Shown piece by piece: positions 3,796 to 6,964 of a DNA stretch of 6,964 nt. The stretch is from the NCBI GenBank assembly GCA_026014605.1, contig JAOZIC010000032.1:1-6964 (forward strand). Reading direction: 5' to 3'. The notes below the pieces were generated by a model. It was not told where the DNA came from, made no database searches, and saw only the letters and a program-made list of their open reading frames with translations. The stretch's first letter is position 1. Each line of letters begins with the position of its first letter. A program made the position numbers and the translations under genes. The DNA is from Candidatus Bathyarchaeota archaeon (GTDB taxonomy: Archaea; Thermoproteota; Bathyarchaeia; Bathyarchaeales; Bathyarchaeaceae).

Positions 3796-6700
3796 TTGAT
3801 TGTAACTTTTAACGCTCAGTTTGTTTTAAGTCAACCTGCGACGATAACTGTTCCCGACGATTTTTCAACAATACAAGAAGCAGTAGATGAAGCAAACCCC
3901 GGAGACACAGTATACGTTAGAGCAGGAACATACTATGAGAACGTCTTGATTGGCAAGGACAATTTGACGTTAACTGGAGAAAACAAGGAAACAACAATAA
4001 TCGACGGTGGAGGCTCTACTGTTGTTAGCGTTAGCGTCTCAGACAACGTTGAAATCAGCAGGTTCACAATCCAAAACGGCGACAATGGCATCCAATTCTA
4101 CAACACTTCGTATTCCACTATTTCTGGAAACATCATAACAAACAGCACATCTACTGGAGTCTTCTTTCAAGATTTTTGTAACTATAACACTGTTTCACAA
4201 AACACAGTAACAGACAACAACGGTAGTGGCATGTGGATGTCACGATCCTCTAACCTCAATGTTTCTGGAAACAACGTGACAAACAACGGCGGTATCGGCA
4301 TCTTTCTTCTTTGGTCCCAAAACAATGTCCTAACAGACAACAACATGACCGATAATAACACCAACTTCGGAGTCATATGCGGTCAAAACGGTTACTCTCT
4401 GCAAGACATCGACACCTCAAACACTGTTGACGGAAAAGCCGTCTATTATCTAATCAATCAAAACGGCCTAACCATAGACTCCACCACGTTTCCAAACGTG
4501 GGATTCCTTGCCCTTGTAAACTCCACTAACATAGCAGTAGGTAACCTGTCCCTGACAAACAATTTTAACGGCATGATATGCCACAACCTAGTTAATTCCG
4601 TAATAGAAAACGTCAGCATGACCGATAACGCATATGGACTAATCGTTTCTGGAAACTGTTCAGAAACCGTAGCCCGCAACAACATCATAACTGGGAACAC
4701 AATTTTTTCTGGCGTTTCCGTCGGAGAACTTACCAGCAGATTCACACTTCAAGGCAACACTATATCAAACTACACCACTGGCATCGATGTGGCTGGACCC
4801 AACAACACCTTCGTCGAGAACACAGTGACAAACAACAACGGGGATGCGATTCATGTCAGAGATTCGTATACCCTTGTTTCGGGTAACAACGTAACATACA
4901 ACGGAGAGAGTGGCATTTTAGTTGATGGTTCAAACAACAACATTTCTGGAAACACGATAACAGACAACAACGCTGATGGCCTTGCTATCCACGGGTCTTC
5001 TGGCAACACCGTTTACGGCAACACTATTGCAAACAATAACGTGGATGGCATCTTTTTTGTTGAATCTTCACACAACACCATTTCAGAAAACACCATAACA
5101 AACAACGCAGTCAACGGCATTACCCTGCATAGATATTCTGATGATAACACGGTTTCTGGAAACACAATAACAGGCAATGACTGCGGTGTTATTGTCGACA
5201 TTTCTTCCAACAACCTTGTTTTGGGTAACAACATGACATTTAACGACATGGGCATCTTTCTCAATAACGCTGCAAACAACACAACAATTTCTGGAAACAT
5301 CATAGCAAACAGCGCATTTGATGGCATCTTGTTTCAGGCCCATTCTATTAATAACACCGTGATTGGAAACACGGTAAACGACAACAACTGGGATGGCGTC
5401 AACATTCAGAATTCTTCTGATAACTTTGTTTTGAGTAACAGCATAACAGGCAACCAAATTGGCGTCAATATTTTTGCTTCTTCAAACAGCAACACTGTTT
5501 CTGGAAACATCATAACAAACAGCACAAACGCAGGCATATTTCTATACTTTTCTTCGTACAACACTGTTTTGGGAAACAACATAGCGAACAACACCAACAA
5601 TGGCGTTCAACTCTTCAATTCTTCTACTAACACAGTTTCAGAAAACATCATAGCAAGCAACACAGGCAATGGTATATACGCTGAAGGTTCTGATAGTAAT
5701 GTTGTCTCTGGAAACACCGTAACAAACAGCACAAGCAACGGGGCCCACTTTGTTAGTTCTTCGTACAACACCGTTTTAGAAAACGCTTTGAAATACAACT
5801 TTGCTGGTATTGGGGTTCGGGGCTATTCTAATAACAACTTTCTTTCTGGAAACAACATAGCAAATGGTCTCAGTGGCTTTTCCATCTATTATTCTTCACA
5901 CAACACCCTTTCTGGAAACAATGTAACAGACACCTTTCTTGGCGTTACAATCAGTTCTTCTTCAAACAACAGTTTAAGCAACAATGCTATGTCTAACAAC
6001 TTCCGGAACTTGGGTATTTCTGGAGAAAACATCTCGGATTTCATTCACGACATTGACGTTTCAAACACAGTGGACGGCAAACCAGTCTACTACTGGGTTA
6101 ACATGCACGACCTGACGGTTCCCACTGACGCGGGATATGTTGGTTTGGTTAACTGCACAGAAATAACTGTCGAAAATGTAAACATCACAAACAATGGACA
6201 GGGTATCCTTCTTGTACACACTGACGATTCAGTAGTCCAGAATAACGTTCTTGCAACCAATATTCAAGGTGTTTTCATGAGGTTTTCTAACAGCAACACT
6301 GTTTCTGGCAACAAAATAATCGACAATCTTCATGGAATCAACCCCACTGGGTCATTCTTCAATACTTTTTCTGGCAACAACGTAACTGACAGTTACTTCT
6401 ACGGCGTTTCTCTCAATGCTTCTAGTAATAACCAGTTTTATCACAACAACTTCATTGACAACCCAACTCAAATCCACACAATAGACTCTATCAACACCTG
6501 GGATGATGGTTATCCTTCTGGTGGCAACTACTGGAGCGACTACGCTGATATAGACGTGTATAGCGGTCCATACCAGAACGAGACGGGAAGTGACAACATA
6601 TGGGATACGCCATACGTTATTGACGCAGAAAATCAGGACAACTATCCTCTTGTTGAACCGTGGACTGCACCAACACCCGAGCAGGCGATACAGCAGTTAA

Positions 6701-6930
6701 TTGATGATGTAAAAGCAATGAACCTGCACCATGGAATCGAAAACAGCCTAATCAAAAAACTAGAACATGCTCTAAGCTTTCTTGAAGCCAATAGAACCCA
6801 TAATGCGGTGAACAAACTAAATGCCTTCATTAACCAAGTTGAAGCACAACGAGGAAAAAAGATCACAAATGAACAAGCCGACTATCTGGTATCGGAGGCA
6901 CAAAAAATCATAAACCTAATCAGCGAATAA
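3796..6930 (+). CDS. NosD-like right-handed beta-helix surface protein with C-terminal FIMAH-type domain
   Basis: Secreted or surface-bound protein, 1044 residues as read from TTG at 3796; the true start is probably ATG at 3722 via one extra T (see that entry), since this TTG falls in the middle of the signal-peptide core. After the signal (ending near VLSQP) comes the N-cap typical of these proteins, ATITVPDDFSTIQEAV and NPGDTVYVRAGTYYENV. About 35 parallel beta-helix coils of 22-24 residues follow (PbH1/CASH, NosD PF05048), with NTVSGNxITNNxxxGI repeats and asparagine ladders. Two copies of a DIDxSNTVDGKxVYY module interrupt the helix (from residues 204 and 752). The end cap NTWDDGYPSGGNYWSDY starts at residue 900, with DNIWDTPYVID after it. 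Residues 962-1044 are a helical FIMAH-like domain (GIENSLIKKLEHAL, AFINQVEAQRGKKI). Dense N-x-S/T sequons suggest glycosylation. There are no catalytic residues to name; binding of polysaccharide or adhesion is inference. Confidence 0.9.
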   Translation: MIVTFNAQFVLSQPATITVPDDFSTIQEAVDEANPGDTVYVRAGTYYENVLIGKDNLTLTGENKETTIIDGGGSTVVSVSVSDNVEISRFTIQNGDNGIQFYNTSYSTISGNIITNSTSTGVFFQDFCNYNTVSQNTVTDNNGSGMWMSRSSNLNVSGNNVTNNGGIGIFLLWSQNNVLTDNNMTDNNTNFGVICGQNGYSLQDIDTSNTVDGKAVYYLINQNGLTIDSTTFPNVGFLALVNSTNIAVGNLSLTNNFNGMICHNLVNSVIENVSMTDNAYGLIVSGNCSETVARNNIITGNTIFSGVSVGELTSRFTLQGNTISNYTTGIDVAGPNNTFVENTVTNNNGDAIHVRDSYTLVSGNNVTYNGESGILVDGSNNNISGNTITDNNADGLAIHGSSGNTVYGNTIANNNVDGIFFVESSHNTISENTITNNAVNGITLHRYSDDNTVSGNTITGNDCGVIVDISSNNLVLGNNMTFNDMGIFLNNAANNTTISGNIIANSAFDGILFQAHSINNTVIGNTVNDNNWDGVNIQNSSDNFVLSNSITGNQIGVNIFASSNSNTVSGNIITNSTNAGIFLYFSSYNTVLGNNIANNTNNGVQLFNSSTNTVSENIIASNTGNGIYAEGSDSNVVSGNTVTNSTSNGAHFVSSSYNTVLENALKYNFAGIGVRGYSNNNFLSGNNIANGLSGFSIYYSSHNTLSGNNVTDTFLGVTISSSSNNSLSNNAMSNNFRNLGISGENISDFIHDIDVSNTVDGKPVYYWVNMHDLTVPTDAGYVGLVNCTEITVENVNITNNGQGILLVHTDDSVVQNNVLATNIQGVFMRFSNSNTVSGNKIIDNLHGINPTGSFFNTFSGNNVTDSYFYGVSLNASSNNQFYHNNFIDNPTQIHTIDSINTWDDGYPSGGNYWSDYADIDVYSGPYQNETGSDNIWDTPYVIDAENQDNYPLVEPWTAPTPEQAIQQLIDDVKAMNLHHGIENSLIKKLEHALSFLEANRTHNAVNKLNAFINQVEAQRGKKITNEQADYLVSEAQKIINLISE
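4080..6470 (+). repeat. Imperfect in-frame tandem repeats of about 66-72 bp (beta-helix coils)
   Basis: TCTGGAAAC starts at 4133, 4264, 4648, 4945, 5155, 5290, 5500, 5707, 5845 and 5911, mostly followed by AnnnTAACA/TAGCA. Spacings are close to multiples of 66-70 (66, 131, 135, 138, 207, 210, 210). Each unit is one 22-24-residue coil. Reuse of the same codons in many units points to repeat duplication at DNA level, not only protein constraint. Confidence 0.8.
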
Positions 6931-6946
6931 AACACTCAAAACAAAC

Positions 6947-6964
6947 TTTCCTTCTTTTTTGTTT
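6947..6964 (+). terminator. T-rich terminator after the beta-helix gene
   Basis: A pyrimidine-rich tract with TTTTTT starts 17 bases after the stop codon and runs to the window end. No hairpin precedes it; archaeal RNA polymerase terminates on such T tracts alone. Confidence 0.6.

Noticed and set aside
4080..6470. CRISPR-like or other non-coding repeat array
   Set aside because: Repeats are imperfect, in frame, of about 22-24 codons, and encode beta-helix coils within one long open frame.

Overview
The window looks archaeal. It holds a leucine tRNA with an encoded CCA end, archaeal BRE/TATA-type promoters, T-rich terminators, GGTGA-type ribosome sites, a CooC-type ATPase and a large secreted NosD-like beta-helix protein ending in a FIMAH-type helical domain. 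Many NosD-like surface proteins beside PadR regulators recall Bathyarchaeia or related Thermoproteota, but that placement is inference from style, not proof.

Layout. An intact tRNA-Leu(CAG) lies at 7-94. From 100 to 2501 the minus strand carries an apparent operon, read in the order PadR-family regulator, MFS drug-type exporter, class I SAM methyltransferase; the last two overlap by 8 bases. A 202-base divergent control region (2502-2703) with two strong palindromes and two TATA boxes separates it from a plus-strand CooC/MinD-type ATPase (2704-3480). Right after the ATPase comes a short decayed start of an FMN-reductase/iron-sulfur-flavoprotein gene. It is cut off by a 42-base damaged copy of the tRNA-Leu 3' part (3553-3594). 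The 95-3552 block is therefore bracketed by a tRNA and a direct-repeat fragment of it, the classic footprint of integration at a tRNA gene, although no integrase is present.

Beyond the relic come about 100 T/G-rich bases, then a promoter and the beta-helix gene, which runs to 6930 and ends at a T-rich terminator. Its signal peptide appears split between two frames at a poly-T tract: the upstream ATG at 3722 encodes a positively charged signal start, and the rest of the hydrophobic core lies in the frame of the main protein.

Working together (inference): PadR probably represses its own operon and perhaps the divergent ATPase gene, with the exporter and methyltransferase forming a small-molecule resistance or export unit. 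The ATPase probably loads metal (nickel in characterised CooC proteins) into an enzyme encoded elsewhere. The beta-helix protein is an unrelated surface protein on the other side of the tRNA relic.
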